Made by a program: the position numbers and the translations under genes. A stretch of 64,000 nucleotides of DNA. Origin: an uncultured Nodularia sp. (GTDB lineage: Bacteria; Cyanobacteriota; Cyanobacteriia; Cyanobacteriales; Nostocaceae). The stretch spans positions 186,001 through 250,000 of the forward strand of contig CAIWDD010000001.1 of the NCBI GenBank assembly GCA_903911355.1, written 5' to 3'. The notes beneath the pieces were generated by a model. It was given only the letters and a program-made list of their open reading frames with translations, was not told where the DNA came from and searched no databases. Of this stretch, positions 26,603 to 36,906 are shown piece by piece. Position 1 is the stretch's first letter, and every line of letters starts with the position of its first letter.

Positions 26603-27024
26603 TGAAAAACTTTTTTGTACTTAAATTTGCTGGAAAAATGTTTGGATTGGCTGTAAGTGTGATATCTATATCAGCGTTAGTCCATATCCTTTTAATTTAA
26701 CTTTTTTTCAATTGTCAATTAAAAGTTAGAGGGGAGAAAATATTAATTTACACTATAGCGAGTATTATCTGTAGATGATTGGTTTATTGTTAAGAGTTAA
26801 AAAGCTACCTATAGCCTTTCAGCATTCAAAGTCGAACTTGGTTGTAATTTGGCAATACTGACTCAGTATTTAAGGTTTTCCTCATAAATCAAAAATAAGA
26901 GACTCATGAGCTGGTAATCGTGTCATACTATCAAACATAAGAATACTATTTCTGCTTGCGTTCACCGATGTACCTCGGATAAATCCGTTAATCTGAGTTA
27001 AAAAATGCTAGGGGTGTATTGTCC
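26603..27024. other. Divergent promoter region between smpB and the response regulator
   Basis: No gene found. AT-rich; it must contain the promoters of both flanking genes. A short dyad (CCG...CGG near 26969-26982) is the only structure noted. An AGGGG ribosome-binding site lies at 27010-27014. Confidence 0.4.
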
Positions 27025-27705
27025 ATGCCCTTGACTATTCTTGTTGTGGATGACGACCCGGGCACTCGTCTATCCATTAGTGATTATCTTGAACTGTCTG
27101 GCTACTCCGTAGTGACGGCGAATGACGGTCAAGAAGCTTTGAGAATGGTAGAGAATTACCATCCTGATTTGATTGTTACTGATATTATTATGCCACGAAT
27201 AAACGGCTATGAACTGGTGCGTCGGGTACGGCAGCAGCCGAAATTCAGGTTATTACCTGTAATTTTATTAACAGCACGCACTAAAACCCAGGAAAGAATT
27301 CTTGGCTACCAGTCTGGCTGCGATTTGTACTTACCTAAGCCATTTGAACTCGAGGAGTTAGCAGCAGCAATTCGTAATCTTTTAGAGCGATCGCAAATTA
27401 TTCGATCTGAATACCGCTTGTCTTATAAAGAGAATTTAGGCAATTTCATACCTTCCAAAGAGGTGACAATGCCTTCTCTATGGGCGGGTATTAGGGAATC
27501 CCATCAGTTCCTATCCTTGACCCCCAGAGAACAAGAAGTTTTGGAACTGTTGACTCATGGTTTATCTAATGCTGATATAGGAGGTGAATTACACTTGAGT
27601 CCGAGAACTGTAGAAAAGTATGTTAGCAGTTTATTAAGAAAAACTGACACCAGCAACCGAGCGGAGCTAGTGCGCTTTGCTATTACCCATGGCTTGGTTG
27701 AATAG
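27025..27705 (+). CDS. rre1: NarL-type response regulator, Rre1/Ycf29-like
   Basis: Two-domain transcription factor. The receiver domain (about residues 1-120) has DDD near the N terminus, the phospho-acceptor Asp in PDLIVTDIIMP, Thr in ILLTAR and Lys in LYLPKPFELEEL. The C-terminal LuxR HTH has LTPREQEVLELLTHGLSNADIGGELHLSPRTVEKYVSSLLRK. The wording matches the conserved cyanobacterial Rre1 (Synechocystis Slr1783) and red-algal plastid Ycf29, which respond to heat and other stress through Hik2/Hik34-type kinases; this identity is from memory. I start at the ATG at 27025, with AGGGGT upstream; a TTG two codons earlier is less likely. No kinase gene adjoins. Confidence 0.85.
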   Translation: MPLTILVVDDDPGTRLSISDYLELSGYSVVTANDGQEALRMVENYHPDLIVTDIIMPRINGYELVRRVRQQPKFRLLPVILLTARTKTQERILGYQSGCDLYLPKPFELEELAAAIRNLLERSQIIRSEYRLSYKENLGNFIPSKEVTMPSLWAGIRESHQFLSLTPREQEVLELLTHGLSNADIGGELHLSPRTVEKYVSSLLRKTDTSNRAELVRFAITHGLVE

Positions 27706-27707
27706 AT

Positions 27708-28193
27708 TTAGCTTTCTACTTGCTGACTGGTAATGTATGTGAGTAGACCTTCACAAGCATCCACAAGTAAATCAATCACTTGATGGAAGCCTTCCACTCC
27801 ACCATAGTAAGGGTCTGGAACTTCCTTGAGGGTATAGCGAGAGCAGAACTTACACATTAAGTAAACTTTATGGTCATACTGCCCAGTGGGGTCAAGAGCC
27901 AGGATATTCTCATAGTTCTCCTGATCCATTGCCAATATCATATCAAATTCCTGAAAGTCTAATTTTTGAAATTGCCGCGCGTGACCACGCAGTTTAATTC
28001 CTAACTTTGCACTAGCAGCCGCACTCATGCGTCTATCTGGCGGACTACCAATGTGATAACTGGATGTACCAGCAGAGTCGCAGAGGATGCGATCGCTCAA
28101 TCCAGACTGGTCAATAAGATGATTCATAATATTTTCTGCCGATGGGGAGCGACAGATATTCCCCAGGCAAACAAACAGCAGCTTATAAGGCAT
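27708..28193 (-). CDS. Low-molecular-weight protein-tyrosine phosphatase
   Basis: Removes phosphate from tyrosine or arginine residues of proteins. The P-loop CLGNICRS starts at residue 9 (CX5R, nucleophile Cys9 and Arg15). The general acid Asp is in the DPYYGG loop (VPDPYYGGVEGF). Both are intact. 161 aa from the ATG at 28193; a TTG six codons upstream lies directly on a GGAGGG sequence and is an unlikely start. Its stop is 2 bp from the response-regulator stop (convergent). Partner kinases or exopolysaccharide genes are not visible nearby. Confidence 0.92.
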   Translation of the reverse strand: MPYKLLFVCLGNICRSPSAENIMNHLIDQSGLSDRILCDSAGTSSYHIGSPPDRRMSAAASAKLGIKLRGHARQFQKLDFQEFDMILAMDQENYENILALDPTGQYDHKVYLMCKFCSRYTLKEVPDPYYGGVEGFHQVIDLLVDACEGLLTYITSQQVES

Positions 28194-28296
28194 AAAAATT
28201 CTATTTAGCAACCCTCCAGGGTCAAAAATCTACAGACACTAGTTTAATGGTTTTTGAGTGTAGAGACGCAACCCATGGCGTCTCTACAGCCAACGA

Positions 28297-28647
28297 TTAA
28301 AAATTAGGGAGTTCCAGACCGCTGGTCAAGACTTCCATTTGTTCGCGCATTGTGGCGGTGGACTTGCTATAGGCATCTTTCATGGCGACTGTTACGAGGT
28401 CAGAAAGTAATTCTGCACCTTGTGCTAGGGCCTCCGGGGCAATTTCCACCCGTCTGGGTTCTTGGTTACCACTGACAATCACCTTCACGAGTCCACCGCC
28501 GGACTCTCCCTCAATCTCCATTTGCTCCAATTGTTCTTGAAGCTGTCTGGCGCCTTCTTGAACTTGCTGCGCCTTTTTGAAAGCGTCGGCGAGTTCTTTC
28601 ATTTTTCCTAGACCACCAAAACCGAATCCCTGTCCTTTTCCTGTCAT
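28297..28647 (-). CDS. YbaB/EbfC family nucleoid-associated protein
   Basis: Small DNA-binding dimer of 116 aa. [53 protein letters not shown] matches the EbfC pattern with the GxVxVxxxG strand, followed by the usual C-terminal helix. In other bacteria the gene sits in dnaX-ebfC-recR; here it is upstream of a phosphatase gene (103 bp) and downstream of murB (93 bp), all on the same strand. The homologue is conserved across cyanobacteria. Confidence 0.93.
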   Translation of the reverse strand: MTGKGQGFGFGGLGKMKELADAFKKAQQVQEGARQLQEQLEQMEIEGESGGGLVKVIVSGNQEPRRVEIAPEALAQGAELLSDLVTVAMKDAYSKSTATMREQMEVLTSGLELPNF

Positions 28648-28740
28648 AACTGATTTTCCCAGCGTGCGTTTAATATTAAACCAAATTTCATTATAGATGG
28701 GGTCGGTAGCTTGCCTGTTTTATTACTAATCTTTATTCCC

Positions 28741-29841
28741 CTAAGCAGCCACCTGAAACTCACCGATCATTTTTACTTCTGGCTCTAAGCAAATTGACCA
28801 ATGTTCTTGAACTTGCTGTTGAATATGACGAATCAGACAGAAAATATCGCTGGCCTTAGCCCCACCACGATTGACGATGAAATTAGCGTGTAATAGTGCT
28901 ACTTGCGCTCCGCCAATTTGGTGTCCTTTTAAACCTGTTTGTTCAATTAACCAACCAGCAGCATAAGGTGTAGGATTACGGAAGACACTGCCACAGCTAG
29001 GGAAATTGTAGGGTTGGGTATTTAGTCGATGTTTTTTGTGTTCCTTTGTTACTTGCAAAACTCGTGCTGGATCGATACCTGGTTGGAGTTGAAAGGTGGC
29101 TTGGGTAACAATGCGTTGGCAAGGGTTCCCTGTGCAAGATTCACGATTTTGTAGTGATGAAGTTCGATAGCTGTAACCTATCTGGTCGGCGGTCAGAGTT
29201 TCTAAGGTACCATCCGGTAAAAGTACCTGAGCACTCACTAACATATCTGCAATACAGCTATGATGGGCCCCGGCATTCATGACTACAGCACCCCCAACTG
29301 AGCCGGGGATACCAACAGCCCACTCTAATCCTTGCCAACCTAATTTTGCTGCTTCCCATGCCAGATTGGGAATTGATTCCCCCGCCGCCACAGTTAATTG
29401 ACCTGTTTGGGGATCAAAGTGACTATGGCGCAGATGACGAGTAGAAATTACTAAACCCGGTAAACCGCGATCGCTCACCAATAGGTTGGAACCTGCCCCA
29501 AGTATTATTACGCCCAATTCTTGTTGTTTAGCATACTCAACACTAGCCTGTAGTGCTTCTAAATTACGAGGAGCAACGTACCATTCTGCTGCTCCCCCTA
29601 CTCTATAAGAAGTAAATGCAGATAAAGAAACTTGTGACTTAATAGCGCAATCCGTATCTTTTAAGTAAATTATTTTACTATTACCTAAATCTTGTATTTC
29701 CTGCTTCTCTGTAATTGAGTCAAAAACTGTGCAGACATTTGCAAGTGCCTGGGAGATTTTCATCTTGAGATAAATTTGTGAAATTTTTACATTTAAATGC
29801 CGTAAAAATACAGCAATAGAATCATTGCCAGAGGAAAACAC
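28741..29841 (-). CDS. murB: UDP-N-acetylmuramate dehydrogenase MurB
   Basis: FAD enzyme reducing UDP-GlcNAc-enolpyruvate to UDP-MurNAc for peptidoglycan. FAD-binding [44 protein letters not shown], the Tyr-Arg YSYRTSSLQ and the catalytic Ser in [11 protein letters not shown] are all present; the C-terminal Glu is in EPEVKMIG. The GTG at 29841 gives 366 aa; the family core starts much later, and an ATG at 29763 would give 340 aa, so the start is uncertain. It follows murC by 41 bp as in many cyanobacteria, and they form an operon. Confidence 0.95.
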   Translation of the reverse strand: MFSSGNDSIAVFLRHLNVKISQIYLKMKISQALANVCTVFDSITEKQEIQDLGNSKIIYLKDTDCAIKSQVSLSAFTSYRVGGAAEWYVAPRNLEALQASVEYAKQQELGVIILGAGSNLLVSDRGLPGLVISTRHLRHSHFDPQTGQLTVAAGESIPNLAWEAAKLGWQGLEWAVGIPGSVGGAVVMNAGAHHSCIADMLVSAQVLLPDGTLETLTADQIGYSYRTSSLQNRESCTGNPCQRIVTQATFQLQPGIDPARVLQVTKEHKKHRLNTQPYNFPSCGSVFRNPTPYAAGWLIEQTGLKGHQIGGAQVALLHANFIVNRGGAKASDIFCLIRHIQQQVQEHWSICLEPEVKMIGEFQVAA

Positions 29842-29882
29842 CTTGGGGTAACTCAGTGTCCACCGTAATTGTTCTTCCTCAT

Positions 29883-31346
29883 CTAGGATGTGGCTGTAAC
29901 AGGTTCACAAAGTGTAGTAATTACTTCAGGGATGACCTGATTTAAATTCCCAGCACCTAGAAAGAGTGCTAAATCTCCGGAACGCAGGGTTTGTACCAAG
30001 AATTGACTCATTAAGGGTAAATGAGGTTCATAAAGCACCTGTGGATGCTGTTTGGCTATTGCTACTGCAAGTTGTTCACCGCTAATTTGCCCTAAATTAG
30101 GTTCACCAGCACTGTAAATATCTGTAACTATAACTAAATCAGCATGGGCGAAAGACTCAGCAAATTCCTCTAAGAAGGTGAGTGTGCGACTGTAGCGATG
30201 GGGTTGAAAAATAGCAACTACTCTTTGCCCTGGTCTCGACTGGAGACGTGCTGCAGCAAGAGTAGCGCGAATTTCACTGGGGTGGTGGGCATAGTCATCG
30301 ATAAAGGTAATACCGCCAACTTCTCCGCGCAACTCAAAGCGTCTTCTAGCACCTGCAAAAGTGGCAATGCTCTTGGCAATTGTGCCAAACTCTAAACCCA
30401 AGGCTCGACCAACAGCTACTGCCGACAGGGCATTGCTGAGATTATGCCGACTGAGCAAACGCAAATTCAATACTCCCAAGGGTTTGCCTTTCTCCCAAAC
30501 CAGGGCTGTGGTACCATCAGCGCGATAATCAATATTAGTAGCAGTATAATCAGCATCTGTTTCTGGATTGAGGCTGTAGGTAATTGTCGGTTGGAAACGA
30601 TGGCGTACCGTATCACAATCAATACAACCTATAAGGGTTTTACAACTAGAGGCAAATTTTTGGAAGATGCTAACTACTTCTTCTAAGGTCTCATAGTGGT
30701 CAGGATGATCAAGTTCAATATTAGTAATAATGCCAATTTCGGGACTGTGTTTCACCAGGGAACCATCAGATTCATCTGCCTCAGCTACCAAATACTTGCT
30801 TTCCCCTAATCGTGCATTTCCTTCCCAAGCGTCAACCTCACCACCCACCAGAATTGTGGGGTCTAAACCAGCTTGTAAGAGCATATAGCCAATCATGCTA
30901 CTGGTAGTAGTTTTACCGTGGGTTCCTGCAACTGCGATGCTATAGTAGTCTGAAATCAAGGCTGCTAGTACATCTGAACGATGCAAAATTGGACATCCTA
31001 ATTCCAGTGCTGCTTTGTATTCCAAATTGTTGGCATTAATTGCCGTTGAACAAACAACTTGAGGCAGTGTTGAGTTACTACCTGCGGCTAATATTTCTGG
31101 TGAGTTTAATATTACTTTATGAGCTGATTCACGAGATCGAAAGAACTCGATATTACTAGCCTCCTGTCTGCCAAAAATATGTGTTCCGATCGACTCCAAC
31201 TTGCACGTAATATGACTCGGACGAAGGTCGGAACCTGATACTGGCATTTGACGCTTGGCCAGAATGTATGCTAGGGCAGACATACCGATGCCACCAATTC
31301 CAATGAAATGAAATGGTCGGCCGCTAAAATCTACATAATTATTCAT
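29883..31346 (-). CDS. murC: UDP-N-acetylmuramate--L-alanine ligase MurC
   Basis: Adds L-alanine to UDP-MurNAc, first step of the peptide stem. The N-terminal domain has [17 protein letters not shown]; the ATP loop is [19 protein letters not shown]; the middle domain has [10 protein letters not shown] and [10 protein letters not shown]; the C-terminal domain has [16 protein letters not shown] and [10 protein letters not shown] start at the ATG at 31346 (487 aa) because AGAGGA precedes it by 6 nt; a GTG seven codons upstream is the alternative. First gene of murC-murB. Confidence 0.96.
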   Translation of the reverse strand: MNNYVDFSGRPFHFIGIGGIGMSALAYILAKRQMPVSGSDLRPSHITCKLESIGTHIFGRQEASNIEFFRSRESAHKVILNSPEILAAGSNSTLPQVVCSTAINANNLEYKAALELGCPILHRSDVLAALISDYYSIAVAGTHGKTTTSSMIGYMLLQAGLDPTILVGGEVDAWEGNARLGESKYLVAEADESDGSLVKHSPEIGIITNIELDHPDHYETLEEVVSIFQKFASSCKTLIGCIDCDTVRHRFQPTITYSLNPETDADYTATNIDYRADGTTALVWEKGKPLGVLNLRLLSRHNLSNALSAVAVGRALGLEFGTIAKSIATFAGARRRFELRGEVGGITFIDDYAHHPSEIRATLAAARLQSRPGQRVVAIFQPHRYSRTLTFLEEFAESFAHADLVIVTDIYSAGEPNLGQISGEQLAVAIAKQHPQVLYEPHLPLMSQFLVQTLRSGDLALFLGAGNLNQVIPEVITTLCEPVTATS

Positions 31347-31757
31347 TGATGAGTCCTCTGACACCACACCATAATCACAAATGACACGCGTATCATACCA
31401 GGAATTTGATTTTTAGACTAACTGCACTTGCATTTTGTTTATACCTGATATTCAGATTATTTTCCTCTGTTTTTTTGCTGATTGAGAATGATTTTACCTT
31501 TCTTGAACGTTTTGGCTATTTCGGAACTGTTATTAAGATTATTCTGAGACTTGATGCCGCATCGGGACAGAAAATATTGTATTTCGCAATACCTTTTAGC
31601 CAGTTATTGAGTGATGTTGGCTACAGTCATACATTATTAATAGTGGAAATAGTTTTAAATTGAGAAATTTTCCATGAAACTTATCCGGTCTGCTTGAGCC
31701 AGATAGTATATTTGTATTATCATCTGGCGATATGGAATCAAGTTTAGGTATGACTGA
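31347..31757. other. Divergent promoter region between murC and nadD
   Basis: Contains promoters for murC-murB (leftward) and nadD (rightward). An 85-codon open frame on the plus strand is judged spurious. A perfect inverted repeat (GCCAGAT at 31698-31704, ATCTGGC at 31722-31728) lies close to nadD. Confidence 0.4.
31698..31728 (+). promoter_or_regulatory. Inverted repeat in front of nadD
   Basis: GCCAGAT and ATCTGGC flank a 17-nt AT-rich stretch, ending 29 bases before the nadD start. It could be an operator for a dimeric regulator or a leader hairpin. No T-run follows, so it is not a terminator. Confidence 0.35.
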
Positions 31758-32384
31758 ATGCAGCACATCGGAATCTTTGGTGGCACATTTGACCCAGTTC
31801 ATTGGGGACATTTACTCGTAGCCCAAACAACTTTATATCAAGTACCTCTGTCAAAGGTGATTTGGGTACCATCACTAAACCCACCCCATAAAAAAGTGGC
31901 TTTGTTTAAAAATCGCGGAGAAATGTTGAAATTAGCCACAAGAGGAAACTCAGCATTTACCGTCTCCTCCATCGAGGCAAAACGCTCTGGGACCTCCTAT
32001 GCCATCAATACCTTCATGGACTTATCTAGTTGTTATGCAGATACTCACTGGTACTGGATTACGGGTTTGGATACATTTCAAACTTTACCCCGTTGGTATC
32101 GTGGACGGGAACTAGTACAAATGTGTGATTGGTTAATCGCTCCCCGACAGCTAGGTGGTGAGACGACAGATCAAAGCGAGCTGATATGCAAGCAAGTGGA
32201 GCAACAACTCACACAGCAGTCGCTAACTATTCGCTGGCAACTATTGGACATACCTTTAATAGGAATTTCCTCAAGTCTGATTCGGAGACTTTGCCGCGAA
32301 AGCCGGTCAATTGGTTATTTAGTCCCGGAATCCGTCAGATCCTACATTAATACTCACAACCTCTACTCAGATAAATCTGAATAA
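31758..32384 (+). CDS. nadD: Nicotinate-nucleotide adenylyltransferase
   Basis: Joins nicotinate mononucleotide to AMP from ATP in NAD synthesis. The nucleotidyltransferase HxGH-type motif is clear in GIFGGTFDPVHWGHLLVA; WVPSLNPPHKK gives the substrate loop and ISSSLIRRLCRES the C-terminal ISSTxIR motif. 208 aa, normal. It lies 116 bp upstream of gap2 on the same strand and may share a transcript with this pyridine-nucleotide-dependent enzyme. Some cyanobacterial relatives fuse this domain to Nudix; here it stands alone. Confidence 0.9.
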   Translation: MQHIGIFGGTFDPVHWGHLLVAQTTLYQVPLSKVIWVPSLNPPHKKVALFKNRGEMLKLATRGNSAFTVSSIEAKRSGTSYAINTFMDLSSCYADTHWYWITGLDTFQTLPRWYRGRELVQMCDWLIAPRQLGGETTDQSELICKQVEQQLTQQSLTIRWQLLDIPLIGISSSLIRRLCRESRSIGYLVPESVRSYINTHNLYSDKSE

Positions 32385-32500
32385 AATATGTGTTTTTTTG
32401 ATCGATCTGAAAATTTATGGTTATTAATACTCCCCCCTTTGCGATATGATTGGGGTCAAAGATATCAATTTATAGGCATAAATACAGAGGGTAAGACACT

Positions 32501-33514
32501 GTGATTAGAGTCGCAATCAATGGTTTTGGGCGCATCGGACGTAACTTTGCACGCTGCTGGGTAGGCAGAGAAAATAGCAACATTGAGCTTGTTGCTGTCA
32601 ATGACACATCAGACCCTAGAACTAATGCTCATCTCCTCAAGTATGACTCAATGCTTGGGAAGTTAAAGAATGCTGATATTACAGCCGATGATAACTCCAT
32701 CATCGTTAATGGTAAGACTATTAAATGCGTATCGGATCGCAACCCAGAAAACTTACCTTGGAAAGAGTGGGGAATTGATCTGATTATCGAAGCAACAGGC
32801 GTATTTACCAGCCGAGAGGGAGCGCAAAAGCACATGAATGCTGGAGCGAAAAAAGTCCTGATCACCGCACCTGGTAAAAACGAGGATGGTACTTTTGTCA
32901 TGGGAGTGAATCATCACGAATATGACCACAACCAGCACAACATCATTAGTAACGCCAGCTGTACGACCAACTGCTTGGCTCCGATAGCCAAGGTATTAAA
33001 CGACAAATTCGGGATCATCAAAGGTACGATGACCACCACCCACAGCTACACCGGCGACCAGCGTTTGCTAGACGCTTCTCACCGGGATTTACGACGCGCA
33101 CGGGCTGCAGCTATTAACATTGTTCCCACCTCCACTGGTGCTGCAAAAGCAGTAGCACTAGTAATCCCAGACCTCAAAGGTAAACTTAATGGTGTGGCTT
33201 TACGGGTACCAACTCCTAACGTTTCAATGGTAGATTTCGTAGTTCAAGTTGAGAAGCGTACTATTACTGAAGAAGTGAATCAAGCTCTCAAGGAGGCTTC
33301 TGAAGGTCCACTCAAGGGCATTTTAGACTACAGCGAACTACAATTGGTCTCTTCAGATTATCAAGGTACTGATGCATCTTCCATTGTCGATGCCAACTTG
33401 ACTTTAGTCATGGGTAATGATATGGTGAAGGTGATGGCTTGGTATGACAATGAGTGGGGTTACAGCCAAAGAGTTCTAGATTTGGCAGAACTAGTGGCCC
33501 AAAAGTGGGTTTAG
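32501..33514 (+). CDS. gap2: Glyceraldehyde-3-phosphate dehydrogenase Gap2 (Calvin cycle, NAD(P)H)
   Basis: Reduces 1,3-bisphosphoglycerate in carbon fixation. The Rossmann motif [11 protein letters not shown] is followed by the catalytic Cys in [12 protein letters not shown] and the C-terminal [12 protein letters not shown]. The sequence belongs to the Gap2 branch: [20 protein letters not shown] and [16 protein letters not shown] are typical, and Gap2 accepts NADP as well as NAD. 337 aa, GTG start, 'gaggg' 9-14 nt before it. There is no C-terminal CP12-like extension with paired Cys, so redox control depends on separate CP12. Confidence 0.97.
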   Translation: MIRVAINGFGRIGRNFARCWVGRENSNIELVAVNDTSDPRTNAHLLKYDSMLGKLKNADITADDNSIIVNGKTIKCVSDRNPENLPWKEWGIDLIIEATGVFTSREGAQKHMNAGAKKVLITAPGKNEDGTFVMGVNHHEYDHNQHNIISNASCTTNCLAPIAKVLNDKFGIIKGTMTTTHSYTGDQRLLDASHRDLRRARAAAINIVPTSTGAAKAVALVIPDLKGKLNGVALRVPTPNVSMVDFVVQVEKRTITEEVNQALKEASEGPLKGILDYSELQLVSSDYQGTDASSIVDANLTLVMGNDMVKVMAWYDNEWGYSQRVLDLAELVAQKWV

Positions 33515-33752
33515 TCATGAGTGATGACTTTGAAATCATCTGTAACTGAAGCAAGAGCAACAGATCTTGCAATAGGAAACAAACGATAAATAACTGGTTT
33601 TTTGTTGTCTGCTGTTGGACAGCCAGTGGACGTTAAATAGGTGCTTGTGGAGGTGAGTCTGGTGGGGTTTTCAAAACAAAGATAACTGGAAGCCAGACAA
33701 ACCTCTAAAGCAAGAATCTCCTGTTACAGCCAAAGGCACAACGGTGAGAGTG

Positions 33753-34763
33753 TCAATGGGTAAAATGTTGAAATGCGCGGAAAATTTGTAATTTTTCGCG
33801 TTTTTTTTGCTCTTTATCTTCTACGACTACTTGGGAACCTGTGGTAATAGTTCCCACTATGGCGGCGCTTTCACCCAGTGTTGTCACCAACTGATTGGCA
33901 ATAACTTCTGGTAGGCACAGCACTAATTCAAAGTCTTCACCGCCGTAAAGGGCATATTCTAGAGCTTTTTCTGGTGTCAGCCAATGCTGAAAACTACCTG
34001 GTAAGGTGATTAGGCTGCTTTGTAGGATAGCGCCAACACCACTGGCGCGGCAAATTTGCAAAATGGCATCCGCCAAGCCGTCGCTGCTGTCCATACCGGC
34101 TATAGGGGGGTGGTGGGATGGGGAATAGGATTCGAGAATTTGCCAGAGTATGGGTAAAACATCTAATCTGGGTTGTGGGCGCTGGTGTACTGTGATTAGT
34201 GTCCTTTGTTCTGCATCGGTGAGGTTTTGCCTCAATTCGGGATGTAAGAGCAATTGTAAGCCGGCTTGGGATGCTCCATGAACACCAGTGACCATGATCG
34301 CATCACCCACTTGCGCCGCAGAACGTCGGATAATCCTTTGGGGATGAACTTGACCAAAGGCAGTAATGGCTATGGTGGTGACGGGCGATCGCACGATGTC
34401 ACCGCCAACAATGACGGTATTGTATTTCTGGAGGCATTCTGTCATTCCTTGATATAAGCGCTCAACCCAACTCACCATCACCTCGCCTGGTAGGGCCAAA
34501 CCGATGGTAATGCCCATGGGAGTGGCCCCCATTGCTGCCAAATCGGATAAATTAGCAGCCACAGCCCGCCAACCAGCATCTTCTGGGGATGTGGTAACAT
34601 CACTAAAATGCACACCATCCACTAGCACATCTGTTGTGACTACTAAAGATTTTTCTGGTGAGGTTAAAAGGACAGCGGCATCATCCCCAATCATTCCTGG
34701 GGGGCAGAAACGCTGCAATTTCTCTAAAATACCTTGTTCGCCAATATCTTTAACTTGGGTCAT
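33753..34763 (-). CDS. thiL: Thiamine-monophosphate kinase
   Basis: Phosphorylates thiamine monophosphate to the active pyrophosphate. ATP-grasp-like AIR synthetase fold with GDDAAVL, VTTDVLVDGVHF, AVAANLSDLAAMGATP and the Mg-binding DSSDGLADAI, plus YGGEDFELVL. All acidic metal ligands are visible. 336 aa, normal. Convergent with gap2; the 238-bp gap between them has no clear terminator. Confidence 0.96.
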   Translation of the reverse strand: MTQVKDIGEQGILEKLQRFCPPGMIGDDAAVLLTSPEKSLVVTTDVLVDGVHFSDVTTSPEDAGWRAVAANLSDLAAMGATPMGITIGLALPGEVMVSWVERLYQGMTECLQKYNTVIVGGDIVRSPVTTIAITAFGQVHPQRIIRRSAAQVGDAIMVTGVHGASQAGLQLLLHPELRQNLTDAEQRTLITVHQRPQPRLDVLPILWQILESYSPSHHPPIAGMDSSDGLADAILQICRASGVGAILQSSLITLPGSFQHWLTPEKALEYALYGGEDFELVLCLPEVIANQLVTTLGESAAIVGTITTGSQVVVEDKEQKKREKLQIFRAFQHFTH

Positions 34764-34841
34764 TAGTGATTAGTCAAATAAAAGAGGAGTATAATTAAAA
34801 ACTCCCCCAACTTTCGTATTTATTTAGAAATCTCTACCTTT

Positions 34842-35948
34842 CTAGGCGGCTGAGGGCTGAACCAAGTTTTCTATTCCTTGAATCACAGTTGCCGATTCAA
34901 TTTTGTCACCTTCTTTGAGCTTATCCAAAATTTCTTTACCATCAATGAGATAGCCAAAAACGGCATAGCGACCGTCTAAGAGGTTTCGTCCGGCAGGAGT
35001 GAGTTCTGGCTCAAACAAAAAGAAGAAAAATTGAGAAGAACCTCCATTTACTTCACCTTCTGGGCGAGCCATTGCCAAGGCGCCAAAGGAAGAAAAAGGC
35101 AGAACTGGCATATCGAGATAACGCCCAGCTTCTTCAAGAGTAATGCCATAAGTGGGTTCTTTCTCGCCTTCCACTAATATTTCTAAAGGAATAGGGCGGT
35201 ATTTGCCAGTTTTCGGATCAATGAAACCTAATTCTTTTCCTGGTGGATCTCCGGTTTGCAGCACGTAAGACTCTTCTGAACGGGTAAATTCTAAACCGTC
35301 ATAAAAACCTCGTTGCACTAAATCCACAAAGTTACCAGCTGTGACCGGGGCGCTATAACCGTCTACCACCACAGTCAAGTCACCTTTGTTAGTTTTAACA
35401 GCCACTGTAGCCCGACCTTTGAGTTGAGGTAGGTTACTATACTCAGCAGGTACTTCAAAGGGGAATGCAGTCACCATTGATTCTTCTAACTGGGTGACTA
35501 CATCGAGGAGTTTATTTCTACCTTCTAGAATTTGTTGTTTATCTTTAAGTTGTACCGCTGCTTGGAGTGAATCCACCCCAGATTTTAACTGGTTAATCCA
35601 AGCTTCGGCTTGAGGTTGGCGTTCTTCGGGAACGCTTGCTAGGATTTGGTTAGGTCTATCGAGAATCCGTGACGCTGTTTTCAGGTCGCTAGAGATAGCA
35701 CCCCATCGCCGATTTGCCCGCAGTTGGGTAGAGATATCCTCTAAACTGGCTTGCAGTCGCCGGACTGGTTTATTCTCTATCGGGAGTGCATACCTTAATA
35801 AAGCCTTGCCTTCAGTAATAGCATTTCCAGATGGCAGGGCTGCGTGACTAGGAGGAGTCCAGGTGGCTGTATTTATGCCTAAAAATATTGTTATTAACAA
35901 TATTCCCATTAGGCTGTTTTTCAGCCAGGATTTTAATATGTTAAACAT
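34842..35948 (-). CDS. Cyclophilin-type peptidyl-prolyl isomerase, exported (CYP38/TLP40-like)
   Basis: Exported prolyl isomerase related to the thylakoid-lumen cyclophilins of plants that help assemble photosystem II. The signal region SWLKNSLMGILLITIFLGIN ends at an SHA-A type site; an N-terminal helical domain (residues about 40-170, including ASLEDISTQLRANRRWGAISSDL) precedes the cyclophilin domain (VVVDGYSAPVTAGNFVDLVQRGFYDGLEFTR). The catalytic Arg of FxxxxR is kept in this part. I start at the ATG at 35948 (368 aa); a longer frame starts 19 codons upstream. Normally anti-parallel to efp, as here. Thylakoid or periplasmic placement cannot be told from sequence. Confidence 0.9.
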   Translation of the reverse strand: MFNILKSWLKNSLMGILLITIFLGINTATWTPPSHAALPSGNAITEGKALLRYALPIENKPVRRLQASLEDISTQLRANRRWGAISSDLKTASRILDRPNQILASVPEERQPQAEAWINQLKSGVDSLQAAVQLKDKQQILEGRNKLLDVVTQLEESMVTAFPFEVPAEYSNLPQLKGRATVAVKTNKGDLTVVVDGYSAPVTAGNFVDLVQRGFYDGLEFTRSEESYVLQTGDPPGKELGFIDPKTGKYRPIPLEILVEGEKEPTYGITLEEAGRYLDMPVLPFSSFGALAMARPEGEVNGGSSQFFFFLFEPELTPAGRNLLDGRYAVFGYLIDGKEILDKLKEGDKIESATVIQGIENLVQPSAA

Positions 35949-36238
35949 GATGGAATAACTCAAATGCAACATCACATTGTTGGCTGGGCTTAACCCATCA
36001 ATCATCTTCCCACAGTACGAGTGCTGAGTAATGAGGGAATTTAGGATCGGGGCTAAAATTATCTATCACGGTCTAGTCTTTCCTGTAGGGTTTGTGAGTT
36101 GCTTGTTGCTGGCAACCAAAAAGACCGCGCTGACTCACCATACCTGAATGAATTGACTAATTACTTGATGATTAACTACTAATTACGACTCTTGAAGGGT
36201 ACAATAAATGCCGATTGTCTTCCAAAACTTAAAGCTTC

Positions 36239-36796
36239 ATGATCTCTAGTAACGACTTTCGACCCGGTGTATCAATTGTCTTGGATGGGTCTGTATGGCG
36301 AGTAGTAGAATTTCTCCACGTTAAACCAGGCAAAGGTTCTGCCTTTGTACGTACAACTCTCAAGAGTGTCCAAACTGGCAAGGTGCTAGAAAGAACATTC
36401 CGCGCCGGGGAAACTGTACCACAAGCCAATTTGGAAAAAAGCACGATGCAGCATACCTATAAAGAGGGCGATGAGTTCGTCTTTATGGATATGGAAACCT
36501 ACGAAGAAAGCAGATTGAGCGCGGCGCAAATAGGCGATCGCGTCAAGTACCTGAAAGAAGGTATGGAAGTTAACGTTATTCGTTGGGGGGAGCAAGTTCT
36601 AGAGGTGGAATTACCCAACTCTGTGGTGTTGGAAATTGTCCAAACTGATCCAGGTATCAAGGGTGATACGGCTACAGGTGGAACTAAGCCAGCTACTCTG
36701 GAAACAGGAGCAATCATCATGGTGCCATTGTTTGTTGCTCAAGGTGAGCGTATCAAAATTGATACCCGTGAAGATAAATACTTAGGCAGGGAATAA
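36239..36796 (+). CDS. efp: Translation elongation factor P
   Basis: Frees ribosomes stalled on polyproline. Three beta-barrel domains: KOW-like N-terminal part with the tip lysine (Lys32) in [16 protein letters not shown], middle domain, and C-terminal OB with [17 protein letters not shown]. 185 aa, complete. It is divergent from the cyclophilin gene and followed at 110 bp by accB, a pairing conserved among cyanobacteria. No tip-modifying enzyme gene (epmA/earP) adjoins it. Confidence 0.97.
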   Translation: MISSNDFRPGVSIVLDGSVWRVVEFLHVKPGKGSAFVRTTLKSVQTGKVLERTFRAGETVPQANLEKSTMQHTYKEGDEFVFMDMETYEESRLSAAQIGDRVKYLKEGMEVNVIRWGEQVLEVELPNSVVLEIVQTDPGIKGDTATGGTKPATLETGAIIMVPLFVAQGERIKIDTREDKYLGRE

Positions 36797-36832
36797 GTTG
36801 ACTTTGTGACCACCAAGCAATTTTGATTTCAG

Positions 36833-36858
36833 TCCCTATATTTAGGGATTAAATCCCT
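36833..36858 (+). promoter_or_regulatory. Two mutually exclusive hairpins between efp and accB
   Basis: TCCCTA / TAGGGA (36833-36848) can pair, but the same AGGGAT can instead pair with ATCCCT just downstream (36844-36858). The two stems share one arm, which would suit an attenuation-like switch or may just be a decayed palindromic repeat. No T-run follows. Confidence 0.35.
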
Positions 36859-36906
36859 GCCACATTGATAATTTTGACTTACGGTTAGGTCGAGGTAATA
36901 AAAACT

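Noticed and set aside
31406-31663. An 85-codon hydrophobic plus-strand frame between murC and nadD
   Set aside because: TTG start, no Shine-Dalgarno sequence, and low-complexity hydrophobic content expected from AT-rich DNA; it lies in a divergent promoter region.
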